Assembly: GCA_902489665.1 (NCBI GenBank)
Contig: CABUAT010000022.1
Location: 1-33,263 of the forward strand
Direction: 5' to 3'
DNA from: an uncultured Collinsella sp.
GTDB taxonomy: Bacteria; Actinomycetota; Coriobacteriia; Coriobacteriales; Coriobacteriaceae
Length of the DNA: 33,263 bases
The notes beneath the pieces are model-generated. The model saw only the letters and a program-made list of their open reading frames with translations. It made no database searches and was not told where the DNA came from. Shown here piece by piece: positions 15,158 to 24,409 of this stretch (position 1 is the stretch's first letter; every line of letters begins with the position of its first letter). Made by a program: the position numbers and the translations under genes.

Positions 15158-16564
15158 ATGCCTCTTGCTGATGTCTTTAGCCTGCTCGTTTTGGGTCAGG
15201 GCAAATCCGGTCTCGATGTCGCCCGCTGGGCGCTGGCACATCCCGAGCGCGTAAGTGCCGTTACCGTGTATGGCGGTGGCACCTCTGAACCCAATGACGC
15301 CACGCGTGCGCTCGAGGCTGCTGGTGCGTCGTTTGTCTATGGGACCGAACAGGTCGAGGGCGCCTATGACGTATGCGTGACGTGCCCGGGCATCTCGGAG
15401 TTCTCGGGCTTCTTTAAGGCCGGGCGCGAGCATGCCGCCCAGATTATGGGTGAGCCCGAGTTTGCCTATCGCCTGTCGCCCGATAACTGGATTGCCATCA
15501 CGGGCACCAACGGCAAGACGACCACCACGTCGCTGGCTGATTATCTGCTTAAGGCTGCCGGCGAGGCCAGCGTTGCTGTCGGCAACATCGGCGAGCCGCC
15601 GGTCAACGAGATTGACGGCCGAGCCCACAACGAGTGGTTTGTGGCTGAGCTCTCGAGCTATCAGATTGCTACGACAACCGAGCTCCACCCCCGCGTGGCG
15701 GTGCTGCTCAACATCACTCCCGACCACTTGGGCTGGCATAAGAGCCATAAGAACTACGCGCTTGCCAAGATCAAACTGTTTGACAATATGGTCGATGACG
15801 ATCTGGCGGTTGTCGACGTCGAAGACGCCGGCATTCACGAGTTCGATGAGTACATCTACACGCCGGGTCGTCGCATCTGCAAGGTTGCCTTTGACGAGCC
15901 TGAGGGCGAGGATGCCGCCTTTGTGCGCGACGGCAAGATGGTCGTGCGCCTGAAGGGCGTCGAGACCCTGCTCATCGCTACATCCGAGCTCAAGATCTCG
16001 GGCCATCACAATGTTATCAATGCCCTGTGCGCCGCCACGGCTGCCTTGGCGGTCGGTGCCGATGTCGATGGTGTCTGCCGCGGTCTTGCCTCGTTCCAGC
16101 CGCTCGAGCACCGCGTGGAGCCGTGTGGCGAGATTGACGGCGTGCGCTACGTCAACGATTCCAAGGCGACCAACACCGATGCGGTCGAGAAGGCACTGAC
16201 GGCATTTCCCGATGACGACGTGATCTTGCTGCTCGGCGGCCACGATAAGGGCACGCCGCTCACGGACTTCGCGCGCGTTGTTATGGATAACGTACGCTCG
16301 GTCGTCTGCTTTGGCGATGCGCGCGAGCGTTTCACCGCCGCTATGGACGAGGCCGATGTCGACGGCGATGTGGATATCGCCCAGGCGGATGACCTGCGCG
16401 ATGCCGTGGACGTCGCCCGTTCGCTGTCGAGCCGTGGCGACGTGATCTTACTTTCTCCTGCCTGCTCTTCGTTCGATGAGTTCTCGGGCTATGAGGAGCG
16501 CGGCCGCGTGTTTAAGGACTATGTGGCCCAGCTTGCCGCTGCGGCGAAATCGCAAATGGAATAG
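15158..16564 (+). CDS. murD: UDP-MurNAc-L-Ala:D-Glu ligase MurD
   Basis: The 468-residue ATP-dependent ligase adds D-glutamate to UDP-MurNAc-L-alanine. The N-terminal nucleotide-binding fold begins LLVLGQGKSGLDVARW, the ATP loop GTNGKTTT is at 116-123, and NITPDHLGWHKSHKNYALAK, HNVINALCAA and YVNDSKATNTDA follow in the expected order. The last is the MurD-type domain 3 signature. It starts 9 nt after mraY with a weak ribosome-binding site, so translation may depend on coupling. All key motifs are present. Confidence 0.95.
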   Translation: MPLADVFSLLVLGQGKSGLDVARWALAHPERVSAVTVYGGGTSEPNDATRALEAAGASFVYGTEQVEGAYDVCVTCPGISEFSGFFKAGREHAAQIMGEPEFAYRLSPDNWIAITGTNGKTTTTSLADYLLKAAGEASVAVGNIGEPPVNEIDGRAHNEWFVAELSSYQIATTTELHPRVAVLLNITPDHLGWHKSHKNYALAKIKLFDNMVDDDLAVVDVEDAGIHEFDEYIYTPGRRICKVAFDEPEGEDAAFVRDGKMVVRLKGVETLLIATSELKISGHHNVINALCAATAALAVGADVDGVCRGLASFQPLEHRVEPCGEIDGVRYVNDSKATNTDAVEKALTAFPDDDVILLLGGHDKGTPLTDFARVVMDNVRSVVCFGDARERFTAAMDEADVDGDVDIAQADDLRDAVDVARSLSSRGDVILLSPACSSFDEFSGYEERGRVFKDYVAQLAAAAKSQME

Positions 16565-16573
16565 GGGTTGCCG

Positions 16574-18094
16574 GTGAGAGAGGAGAGCCCCCGACAAGGT
16601 ATGAGGAGGCCCGACTCGGACCGTGCTTCCTCGCGGCGCAGCACACCGCGTTCCGGTCGCGGCGGGCAGTCGTTTAGCGAACGCTATATTGCCGGCGTTC
16701 CCGCCCGTATCATGCGCCCCCGTTTGATATTCATGGCCTGCTTGTTTACCTTGGTATGCTTTGGCCTGCTGATGGTGTACTCGGCGTCTTCGGTCGAGGC
16801 GCTGCACGAGAATGGCTCGGCGACGTTTTTTCTGGGTCGACAGGCCGCGTTTGCCGTGGTCGGTGTTCTGGCGCTGATTGCCATCGTGCGCGTTTTGCCG
16901 GACAGCTGGTTTGGGGAGGATGTGCTCAGGATCTTCCTCATAGGCATGATAGGGCTACTGTTTCTGGTGTTCTTGGTGGGCAGCGGCAGCCGTGGCGCCA
17001 CGCGCTGGCTTAACATCGCCGGTATTCAGTTCCAGCCTTCCGAGTTTTTAAAGCCATTTGCCATTGCGTATTCGGCCATCATGCTTGATCGCTTCTTTTC
17101 GCCCGGTGGCAACATCAACGAATTCCTTCGCAAGATGGGCATCTACCTGGGCATTTCGCTCTTTCTGATCTTTATCCAGCCCGATTTCGGTACTGTCCTG
17201 ATCATCCTGTTGACCCTCATGTGCATGGCGTTGTTTGCGGGTCTCGACCCCAGATTTATCATCGGCGTGCTAATCTTCGGCATTCTCGTGATCGTGATTG
17301 CGCTTGTCGCAGAGCCGTACCGTATGGTGCGTATTCAGGTTGCCTTGAACCCTTGGGCCGACGAGTATGGTGACGGCTATCAGGCCACGCTTGCCATTAT
17401 GGCCTTTGCCTCGGGCGGTCTGTTCGGCCGTGGCATCGGCAACTCAACCATGAAGTACTCGTATCTGCCCGAGGCGCACAATGACTACATCCTGGCCATC
17501 ATTGGCGAGGAAGTCGGTTTTGTCGGAACCGTGCTGTTCTTCTTGGTGTTTGCGATGCTGATCTACTCGGCGTTTCGCATTGCCGAGCAGGCGACCGATC
17601 GCCGGGGCGCGCTTATGGCGTCTGGCTCCGCGGTCATTCTCGCAGTGCAGTTTTTGATTAACGCGCTGGGCATCCTCAACGTGTTTCCCATGACGGGCAA
17701 ACCGTTGCCGTTTATTAGCTACGGCGGTTCGTCGATTATTGTGTCGCTCATGCTTGCCGGGTTGATCCTGCGCGTTTCGTACGAGAGCGCCCGCCGCGAT
17801 GAGTATGACCGCCGCCGCGAGAGCTTTGCCGTTATGGATGAGAGTACCGCCGGCGTGCCCCACGTGCGCGGCGAGCGATCTTCGCGTAACGGTTTTACCG
17901 TCCTGGATGGCTCTGCGACCGAGCCGGCAGCCCGCCCGCGTCAGCGAACGGCGCCGCAAGGTCGTCCTCAGCGCCCCAGCCCTCGCAACGCGGGCGGCGG
18001 ATATAATCGAATCGATTTGAACTCGGACCCGTCGGCGCGTCTGCGTACCGACGACCAGGGACCGCGTGTACGAAGGGACTACCATGACCGATAA
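16574..18094 (+). CDS. ftsW: septal peptidoglycan glycosyltransferase FtsW
   Basis: This roughly 506-residue SEDS-family protein polymerises lipid II at the septum together with FtsI. An arginine/serine-rich N-tail (about 45 residues) precedes about ten membrane helices (about 50-400). Conserved SEDS features include GSRGATRWLNIAGIQFQPSE, GDGYQ and the end PFISYGGSSIIVSLMLAG. The last 95 or so residues are a hydrophilic arginine/proline-rich tail. GTG at 16574 is preferred because AGGGG at 16563-16567 is 6 nt upstream; TTG at 16568 and ATG at 16601 are alternatives. The end overlaps murG by 11 nt. The position between murD and murG indicates FtsW, not the elongation homologue RodA. Confidence 0.93.
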   Translation: MREESPRQGMRRPDSDRASSRRSTPRSGRGGQSFSERYIAGVPARIMRPRLIFMACLFTLVCFGLLMVYSASSVEALHENGSATFFLGRQAAFAVVGVLALIAIVRVLPDSWFGEDVLRIFLIGMIGLLFLVFLVGSGSRGATRWLNIAGIQFQPSEFLKPFAIAYSAIMLDRFFSPGGNINEFLRKMGIYLGISLFLIFIQPDFGTVLIILLTLMCMALFAGLDPRFIIGVLIFGILVIVIALVAEPYRMVRIQVALNPWADEYGDGYQATLAIMAFASGGLFGRGIGNSTMKYSYLPEAHNDYILAIIGEEVGFVGTVLFFLVFAMLIYSAFRIAEQATDRRGALMASGSAVILAVQFLINALGILNVFPMTGKPLPFISYGGSSIIVSLMLAGLILRVSYESARRDEYDRRRESFAVMDESTAGVPHVRGERSSRNGFTVLDGSATEPAARPRQRTAPQGRPQRPSPRNAGGGYNRIDLNSDPSARLRTDDQGPRVRRDYHDR

Positions 18095-19199
18095 AATGAC
18101 CGTTGCTATTGCAGCCGGCGGCACGGCCGGGCACATCAACCCCGCGCTCGCCTTGGCCGAAGAGCTGCGTGACCGTGGCCACCACGTTGTGTTCGTGGGC
18201 CAGTCGCGCAAGCTCGAGGGTCGTCTGGTCCCCGAGGCTGGGTTTGATTTTGTGCCCATTACGGTCACGGGCTTCGACCGCTCCCGTCCTTGGACGGCGC
18301 TGACCTCGCTGTGGCGTGTCAACAAAGCCAAGCGTGCGCTCGCCAGTCATTTCTCAAAGGTCGGCAAGCCCGATGCCGCCATTGGTTTTGGTGCCTATGT
18401 CGAGGTTCCGCTGCTGGGGTGGTGCAAGGGCGCGGGCGTTCCGTATCTGCTGCATGAGCAGAACTCTGTTCCGGGCCTGGCCAACAAGATGATGAACTCC
18501 CACGCCGCCCGCGTGTGCATCTCGGTGCCGGCAGCGCGTTCGGTCTTTGAGCGCGAAGGTGACCCTGACCACGTGCTCATGACCGGCAACCCCGTACGTC
18601 GCTCGGTGATCGAGGGCGATCGCGCTCGCGGCCGCAAGGCACTTGGCGTTCCCGAGGACGCTACGCTGCTGCTCGTCTTTGGCGGTTCACTTGGCGCCCA
18701 GCACCTCAACGAGCGTGTGGCTTCGCTCAAAAACGAGCTGCTTTCGCGCAAGAACCTCTATGTGTTGCATTCGACGGGTGCCGACGGCTTTGAGGAGACC
18801 GAGCGCGCTTTGGCGCTGACGCCCGAGGAGGCGAAGCGTTACCGCGTCCAGCCTTACATCGACAACATGGGCGATATGCTGGCTGCTGCCGATTTGGTGC
18901 TCTCGCGTTCGGGCGCATCGAGCGTGGCCGAGATCGCTGCACTCGCCGTGCCTTCGGTGCTCGTGCCGTACCCGCATGCGACGGCCGACCACCAAACCAC
19001 CAATGCCCGTTATCTGGTCGACGCTGGGGCCGGCGTGCTCTGCGCCGATGCCGATATCGACGGTTCTGCCTTTGCCGATGAACTGCTGCACCTGGTCGAT
19101 GACGCGGCGGCGCGCGACGCCATGCGTCAGGCGGCGCGTGGTCTGGCTCAGGATAGGGCCGCCGCTCTTCTGGCGGATGCGGTAGAGGGTTTGCGTTAG
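18084..19199 (+). CDS. murG: lipid II synthase MurG (N-acetylglucosaminyltransferase)
   Basis: The 371-residue peripheral membrane GT-B enzyme adds GlcNAc from UDP-GlcNAc to lipid I. The glycine-rich GGTAGH is at 12-17, the second glycine-rich loop is FGGSLGAQHLNE, and the donor-binding block SRSGASSVAEIAALAVPSVLVPYPHATADHQTTNA is present, cited here only as a motif region. The ATG at 18084 overlaps the end of ftsW by 11 nt and has GAAGGG 6 nt upstream; an ATG at 18096 is a less favoured alternative. Length and motifs are normal. Confidence 0.96.
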   Translation: MTDKMTVAIAAGGTAGHINPALALAEELRDRGHHVVFVGQSRKLEGRLVPEAGFDFVPITVTGFDRSRPWTALTSLWRVNKAKRALASHFSKVGKPDAAIGFGAYVEVPLLGWCKGAGVPYLLHEQNSVPGLANKMMNSHAARVCISVPAARSVFEREGDPDHVLMTGNPVRRSVIEGDRARGRKALGVPEDATLLLVFGGSLGAQHLNERVASLKNELLSRKNLYVLHSTGADGFEETERALALTPEEAKRYRVQPYIDNMGDMLAAADLVLSRSGASSVAEIAALAVPSVLVPYPHATADHQTTNARYLVDAGAGVLCADADIDGSAFADELLHLVDDAAARDAMRQAARGLAQDRAAALLADAVEGLR

Positions 19200-19296
19200 T
19201 TAGACGGGATATCGTTGGTCGCCCTCGCGCTGATGCGGTAGGTGCGGTACAGTTAACGGGTTACAGGCAGTGTTTACGCAAGGAGTACACGAGCAC

Positions 19297-20715
19297 ATGG
19301 CTGATTCCCAGACTGCAACCTCCGCGCCCGAGTTTAAGAGCGCCCACTTTATCGGTATCGGCGGCGCCGGCATGAGCGGCATCGCCCTCGTTCTTCACGA
19401 GCGCGGTTATGCCGTTACCGGCTCCGACCTTAAGACGTCACGTTATATCCGCCAGCTTACCCGCGCTGGTGTGAAGGTGCATGTGGGCCATGAGGCCGCC
19501 ACGATCGACGAGGTCAAGCCCGACGTGGTTGTTGTCTCCACCGCTATTCCGGAGTCCAACCCTGAACTCGTGCGCGCTCGCGAGCTTGGTATTCCCGTGT
19601 GGCCCCGTGCCAAGATGCTCTCTGCTTTGGGCCACGGCTACACCACCGTCGCTGTTGCCGGCACGCATGGCAAGACCACCACGTCTTCGATGTGCGCCAC
19701 CATGCTCGACCGCATGGGTCTGGATCCGAGCTTCTTGATCGGTGGCATCGTCGAGGGCTATGACACGAACGGCAAGAACGGCTCGGGCGACTACTTTGTC
19801 GCTGAGGCCGACGAGTCCGACAGCTCCTTCCTGTTCCTGAACCCCAACGTGGTCATCGTGACCAACGTCGAGGCCGACCACCTCGATCACTACTCGGGTA
19901 TCGAGGAGATCGAGGCAACTTTCGCCAAATTCATGAGCCTGGTGGGCGAGGACGGCACCGTCATCGTCTGCGGTGAGGACCCGCATCTGGTCGAGCTCGC
20001 CAAGTCGACGGGTCGTCACGTGCTTTCCTACGGCTTTGCCGAGAGCAACGACATCGTCTGCATGCACCCGGATGTCAAGGGCATCCAGAGCGATTTTATC
20101 GTTCGCTTTGAGGACGGCACTGAGCACGCTGTGGAGATCAAGAGCAATCCCGGTCGCCACAACATGCTCAACGCCACGGCGGTGCTCACCGTCGCCCATG
20201 TCCTGGGCCTTGACATCGACGCCGCCGCCAAGGCGCTCTCGAGCTTTGAGGGCGTCCGCCGTCGCTTTACCCACGTGGGCGATATCGATGGCATCACCGT
20301 GGTCGATGATTACGGCCATCACCCCACCGAGATCAAGGCGACGCTTGCTGCTGCTTCGTCGCTGGGCTACAAGCACGTCGACGTCGTGTTCCAGCCGCAC
20401 CGCTATTCGCGCCTGCAGGCCCTGTGCGACGACTTTGCCGATGCATTTGCCAATGCCGATAAACTGCTGCTGATTGATGTGTTCTCGGCTGGCGAGATGC
20501 CCATTCCGGGTGTCACCTCTAAGATGCTCGCCGATACCGTGCGCGCCAAGCATCCTGGCAAGGAGGTCGTGTACTGCTCCAGCCGTCTTGAGCTCAATCA
20601 GGAGCTCGAGCAGATGGTGGGCGAGGGCGACCTGCTGCTCACTATGGGTGCCGGTGACGTTACGACCGTCGGTCCCGAGTTCATTGAGTATCTGACTGCC
20701 AAGAAAGACGCTTAA
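19297..20715 (+). CDS. murC: UDP-N-acetylmuramate:L-alanine ligase MurC
   Basis: The 472-residue ligase adds the first L-alanine to UDP-MurNAc. GIGGAGMSG at 20-28 is the UDP-binding N-terminal motif, GTHGKTT at 122-128 is the ATP loop, and DDYGHHPTEI is the MurC-specific domain 3 block. The start at 19297 has AGGAG 11 nt upstream; an upstream GTG at 19270 lacks support. A 97-nt gap separates it from murG. This gap carries a GCGGTA direct repeat and a weak TACAGT -10, so a separate promoter is possible but not convincing. murB follows after 5 nt. Confidence 0.96.
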   Translation: MADSQTATSAPEFKSAHFIGIGGAGMSGIALVLHERGYAVTGSDLKTSRYIRQLTRAGVKVHVGHEAATIDEVKPDVVVVSTAIPESNPELVRARELGIPVWPRAKMLSALGHGYTTVAVAGTHGKTTTSSMCATMLDRMGLDPSFLIGGIVEGYDTNGKNGSGDYFVAEADESDSSFLFLNPNVVIVTNVEADHLDHYSGIEEIEATFAKFMSLVGEDGTVIVCGEDPHLVELAKSTGRHVLSYGFAESNDIVCMHPDVKGIQSDFIVRFEDGTEHAVEIKSNPGRHNMLNATAVLTVAHVLGLDIDAAAKALSSFEGVRRRFTHVGDIDGITVVDDYGHHPTEIKATLAAASSLGYKHVDVVFQPHRYSRLQALCDDFADAFANADKLLLIDVFSAGEMPIPGVTSKMLADTVRAKHPGKEVVYCSSRLELNQELEQMVGEGDLLLTMGAGDVTTVGPEFIEYLTAKKDA

Positions 20716-20720
20716 GTCTA

Positions 20721-21632
20721 ATGGGTCTGTTTAACGCCGTCATGGCGCTCTCGGGCATGATCGACACGGATGTGATCGAGGACGAGCGCCTTGCGCGTCA
20801 TACGAGCTATCGTATCGGCGGCAAGGCCGACCTCTTTGTGACGTGCCATAGCTATCATGCCCTCCGCCGCGCCGTGGCGGTGCTCGATCGCGAGCAGGTG
20901 CCGTGGGTCATCATCGGCAAGGGCTCCAATCTGCTGGTTGCCGATGGCGGTTATCGCGGCGCCGTCATTTCGCTCGGACGTGAGTTTCAGCGCACGGTTG
21001 TTGCCGATGACGGTTGTACGCTGACGGTCGGTGCGGGCGTGATGTTTGCGCGCCTGGTCAACGATGCCCTGTCGCGTAGCCTCTCGGGCCTTGAGTTTGC
21101 CGTTGGCATCCCTGGTTCGGTTGGCGGTGCGATATCTATGAATGCCGGCACACGGACCGAGTGGATTGGCTCGCTGGTTGAGGATGTCGTAACGTTTGAC
21201 CCGGCATCCGGTATCAAACATTATGCGGGGTCCGAGATCACTTGGGGCTACCGCGAATGTAGCCTTCCCCGCAATGAGATCATCCTCGAGTGCGTGCTCA
21301 AGCTTAAACCGGCGCCCAAGGCCGACATTCGCGAGCGCATGGAGCGGTACCTGACGAGGCGCAAGCGTACACAGCCCATGGGTCGCGCATCCTGCGGGTC
21401 GGTCTTTCGCAACCCGCCCGATGCGAGCGTGGGCAAGCTTATCGAGGATTGTGGATTAAAGGGTTTTTCGATTGGCGGCGCGGAAGTTTCGCCCGTTCAC
21501 GCTAATTTTATCGTTAATAACGGAACTGCCTCGGCCGATGACGTTGCCGCGGTTATCAGACATGTGCACGGAAAGGTGAGGGAGGCGTATGGCATCGAGC
21601 TCAGACCGGAAGTTAAATTCCTCGGCTTCTAG
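20721..21632 (+). CDS. murB: UDP-N-acetylenolpyruvoylglucosamine reductase MurB
   Basis: The 303-residue FAD enzyme reduces the enolpyruvyl ether with NADPH to form UDP-MurNAc. The FAD-binding blocks RHTSYRIGGKADLFV, GKGSNLLVADGG and GIPGSVGGAISMNAG are present, and SCGSVFRNP contains the catalytic serine region. The short form without extra loops is a type II-like MurB common in Gram-positives. The ATG at 20721 lies 5 nt after murC with little ribosome-binding sequence, so it is likely coupled. The end overlaps ftsQ by 44 nt. Confidence 0.95.
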   Translation: MGLFNAVMALSGMIDTDVIEDERLARHTSYRIGGKADLFVTCHSYHALRRAVAVLDREQVPWVIIGKGSNLLVADGGYRGAVISLGREFQRTVVADDGCTLTVGAGVMFARLVNDALSRSLSGLEFAVGIPGSVGGAISMNAGTRTEWIGSLVEDVVTFDPASGIKHYAGSEITWGYRECSLPRNEIILECVLKLKPAPKADIRERMERYLTRRKRTQPMGRASCGSVFRNPPDASVGKLIEDCGLKGFSIGGAEVSPVHANFIVNNGTASADDVAAVIRHVHGKVREAYGIELRPEVKFLGF

Positions 21633-22845
21633 AGCATCGAAACCCACCTTCCGCCGCGCCGGAGGGCGTTCCGGCGCGCCTGCCAAACCTCAACGCAATA
21701 TCGTCGCGCACTCTAAGCCTGTCGGGCATGCTCGACAGACCAGTCGTCCGGTTGTCGGCTCGCAGCTCGGTAATCGTCCGGCCGCAAAAAAGTCCTCGCG
21801 TCCCTCGGTGACGTCAAAGCCTGTTATGGGCGCCAAGCCTGCCCGTCCTATGGCAACTCCTAAGCCCTCGACAGGAACTAAGGCGGCGCGTCCGAGTCGC
21901 ACGCTGGGCGCATCGAAACCGCGCTCGCTGACATCGGTGCCGGCTACCGCCAAGAAGCCTTCGGGTAAAAAAGGCGTCAACCCGTTGTCTTTACTTAGGG
22001 CGATGGCAAATAAAACATCAGACGCCGCTTCTGTCGTTACAGGCAAAGGCAAAATCGTGGGCGGCGTTTTGGCCGTCTTGGCCGTGCTCGTCGTCGTTGC
22101 TATCGTGGTGATTAACTCTGGATTGTTTACCGCCACTGATATTCAGATTCAAGGCAGCGAGCATGTGACGAAGCACGATGCTATCCAGCTGATCGATTTG
22201 CCCGAGGGAACGTCGCTTTTTAACGTCGATCCCGACCAGATTACCGAGGACCTCAAGCAGAACCCGTGGGTCTCGGGCGTGGATGTCCAGCGTCAGTTCC
22301 CACATACGCTCATCATTACGCCGATGGAGCGCAAGGTCATTGCAATTGCCTATATCAGCTCCGATGACCTTGCCTGGGCCATCGGGGATGATGACACCTG
22401 GATCGCCCCGCTGTCGACGTCGGTCGAAGTGGATGACCAGGGCAACGTCATCACGACGGGGCAGGGCTCAAATACCCTGACCGGCATTGATGCCGCGCTG
22501 GCGCTCGCTAAGCACTATGGCGCGGTGTTGTTGACTGATGTCTCGGCGGATGTCGCTCCGGTTTCCGGCCAGGCAGTGAGCTCCAAGGCCGTTAAGGCTG
22601 GCTTGGATTATGTGCGTGGTTTTTCGAGCGAGTTCTTGGGACAAGTCAAGGATATTTCCACGCCTTCGGTCGAAGCCATCTCGGCAAACCTCAATAACGG
22701 CATTGAGGTGTCGCTGGGCGATTCGAACGATATCGTCAAGAAGGAGCGCGTAGTCACCAAGCTGCTTTCGCAGGTAGAGGGCGTAACGTATATCAATGTG
22801 CGCTCTCCGGGTAACTATACATTTAGGAACGCTCCGACCTCGTAG
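21589..22845 (+). CDS. ftsQ: cell division protein FtsQ (POTRA domain)
   Basis: The 418-residue bitopic protein has a 155-residue cytoplasmic tail rich in lysine, arginine, proline and serine, with recurring KPxxGxKxxRP-like units. One membrane segment lies at about 156-176 and a POTRA domain at about 180-250 (TDIQIQGSEHVTKHDAIQLI and PWVSGVDVQRQFPHTLII). A beta domain follows. FtsQ/DivIB holds FtsL and FtsB and helps control FtsW-FtsI. The ATG overlaps the end of murB by 44 nt and is preceded by GAGGGAGG. The tail is several times longer than in E. coli FtsQ and could be a binding platform, which is inference. Confidence 0.9.
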   Translation: MASSSDRKLNSSASRASKPTFRRAGGRSGAPAKPQRNIVAHSKPVGHARQTSRPVVGSQLGNRPAAKKSSRPSVTSKPVMGAKPARPMATPKPSTGTKAARPSRTLGASKPRSLTSVPATAKKPSGKKGVNPLSLLRAMANKTSDAASVVTGKGKIVGGVLAVLAVLVVVAIVVINSGLFTATDIQIQGSEHVTKHDAIQLIDLPEGTSLFNVDPDQITEDLKQNPWVSGVDVQRQFPHTLIITPMERKVIAIAYISSDDLAWAIGDDDTWIAPLSTSVEVDDQGNVITTGQGSNTLTGIDAALALAKHYGAVLLTDVSADVAPVSGQAVSSKAVKAGLDYVRGFSSEFLGQVKDISTPSVEAISANLNNGIEVSLGDSNDIVKKERVVTKLLSQVEGVTYINVRSPGNYTFRNAPTS

Positions 22846-23044
22846 CGCTGGTTGATGCTTTGTTGAGGGGCCATACCACGCCGTTTATCTGGTTTGTTTG
22901 GTTTTCACGGTCAATTATTTGACTGATACGTTCATAATGTGCAAACATAATACGGTTTACCTTTGCATTTACTTTCAACCTGAAGGTTAATGTGCGCAGG
23001 GGTCGACCCATGCTATGGCTATAACCTTTGTTCGGAGGACCGAC
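22846..23044 (+). promoter_or_regulatory. ftsQ-ftsZ intergenic region
   Basis: These 199 nt are more AT-rich than the flanks. TTGACT at 22919-22924 and CATAAT at 22933-22938 and 22946-22951 are present, but no pair has a 16-18 bp spacing. The repeated CATAAT and the dyad at 22975 suggest dedicated control of ftsZ. Confidence 0.4.
22975..22990. promoter_or_regulatory. dyad upstream of ftsZ, shared with the mraZ region
   Basis: TCAACCTGAAGGTTAA is a near-palindrome (TCAACCT-N2-AGGTTGA with one mismatch). It matches the site at 8451-8466 at 14 of 16 positions and ends 54 nt before the ftsZ start. Confidence 0.45.
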
Positions 23045-24199
23045 ATGCACGAGACAGAGATCAACAACTACCTTGCCGTCATTAAGGTGGTCGGCGTCGG
23101 CGGCGGCGGTACCAACGCGGTCAATCGAATGATCGAAGAGGGCATCCGCGGCGTCGAGTTTGTTGCCATCAACACCGATGCTCAGGCACTCGCGATCTCT
23201 GATGCCGATATCAAGGTGCACATCGGCACCGACCTTACCCGCGGCCTGGGCGCCGGCGCCAACCCCGAGGTTGGCCGCAAGGCTGCCGATGAGTCCCGCG
23301 ACGACATTGCCGAGGCGCTCGCTGGTGCCGACATGGTGTTCATCACCTGCGGCGAGGGCGGTGGCACCGGTACCGGCGCTGCTCCCATCGTTGCCGATAT
23401 CGCGATGAACGAGGTCGGTGCGCTGACCGTCGCCGTCGTGACCAAGCCCTTCACCTTCGAGGGCCGCAAGCGCAAGAAGAGCGCCGAGGAGGGCATTAAG
23501 ACCCTCTCCGATTGCGTCGACACCATGATCGTCATCCCTAACGATAAGCTGCTCGACATCGCCGAGAAGAAGACCACCATGCTCGAGGCCTTCGCGATTG
23601 CCGATGGCGTCCTTTCCCAGGGCACCCAGGGCATCACCGACCTCATCACCGTCCCCGGTATCATCAACCTGGACTTCGCCGATGTTAAGACCATCATGAA
23701 GCAGGCCGGTACCGCCATGATGGGTATCGGTACCTCTTCTGGGGACACCCGTGCCGTCGACGCTGCCCAGCAGGCCATCTCCAGCCCGCTGCTCGAGAGC
23801 TCCATCGATGGTGCCACGCGCGTGCTGCTCTCCATCGCCGGTTCCAAGGACCTGGGCATCCAGGAGATCAGCGACGCCGCCGACGTTGTCGCCAACGCCG
23901 TCGACCCCGAGGCCAACATCATCTTCGGTACCGTTGTCGACGAGTCCCTGGGCGATCAGGTGCGTATCACCGTCATCGCTACGGGCTTCTCCGACTCCAA
24001 CGTCAACCGTCAGGACGAGCTCTTTGCTGCTCAGCAGTCTCAGAGCAAGGCCGCTGCCTCCGCTGAGCCGCAGCGCACCGCTCCTGCCACGAGCCCGGCT
24101 CAGGCCGCTCCGACCCGCAACGTCGGTGGCACCGAGCTTCCTAACTTCGGCAACGATCAGTTCGAGCTTCCCGACTTCCTGAAGCGCGGTAGCTTCTAA
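23045..24199 (+). CDS. ftsZ: cell division GTPase FtsZ
   Basis: The 384-residue tubulin homologue forms the division ring. GGGGTNAVN at 19-27, the tubulin signature GGGTGTG at 105-111 and the T7 synergy loop NLDFADVK at 208-215 are intact. A glutamine/alanine/proline-rich linker (about 320-370) leads to the conserved C-terminal peptide ELPDFLKRGSF, which binds membrane tethers. No ftsA is next to it, so SepF, encoded downstream, is the probable tether. The ATG at 23045 is chosen because GGAGGA at 23034-23039 is 5 nt upstream; an in-frame ATG at 23015 is not supported. The gene has its own upstream regulatory region and a terminator. Codon bias is extreme, which suggests high expression. Confidence 0.98.
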   Translation: MHETEINNYLAVIKVVGVGGGGTNAVNRMIEEGIRGVEFVAINTDAQALAISDADIKVHIGTDLTRGLGAGANPEVGRKAADESRDDIAEALAGADMVFITCGEGGGTGTGAAPIVADIAMNEVGALTVAVVTKPFTFEGRKRKKSAEEGIKTLSDCVDTMIVIPNDKLLDIAEKKTTMLEAFAIADGVLSQGTQGITDLITVPGIINLDFADVKTIMKQAGTAMMGIGTSSGDTRAVDAAQQAISSPLLESSIDGATRVLLSIAGSKDLGIQEISDAADVVANAVDPEANIIFGTVVDESLGDQVRITVIATGFSDSNVNRQDELFAAQQSQSKAAASAEPQRTAPATSPAQAAPTRNVGGTELPNFGNDQFELPDFLKRGSF

Positions 24200-24225
24200 G
24201 TCGTTCTTTGCATTGTTGTGCGCAG

Positions 24226-24257
24226 GGGCGTGTCCGTATGGACGCGCCCTTTTTATT
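24226..24257 (+). terminator. intrinsic terminator after ftsZ
   Basis: A 10-bp stem (24226-24235 with 24240-24249, one T-G pair) has a GTAT loop and is followed by TTTTTATTT. Confidence 0.9.
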
Positions 24258-24409
24258 TCGACTTTGTAAACTAGAACCTCCAATCTCTTTACGTTCCCTT
24301 TACGATTGCCTCCAGCGCAGCAGGTATCCTTTTAGAGAAGTATGACAGCCGTATAAACGCGGGCTGTAGCGGCGATGCCGCGGTACTTGTGTTATTAGGA
24401 GGCTTTAGT

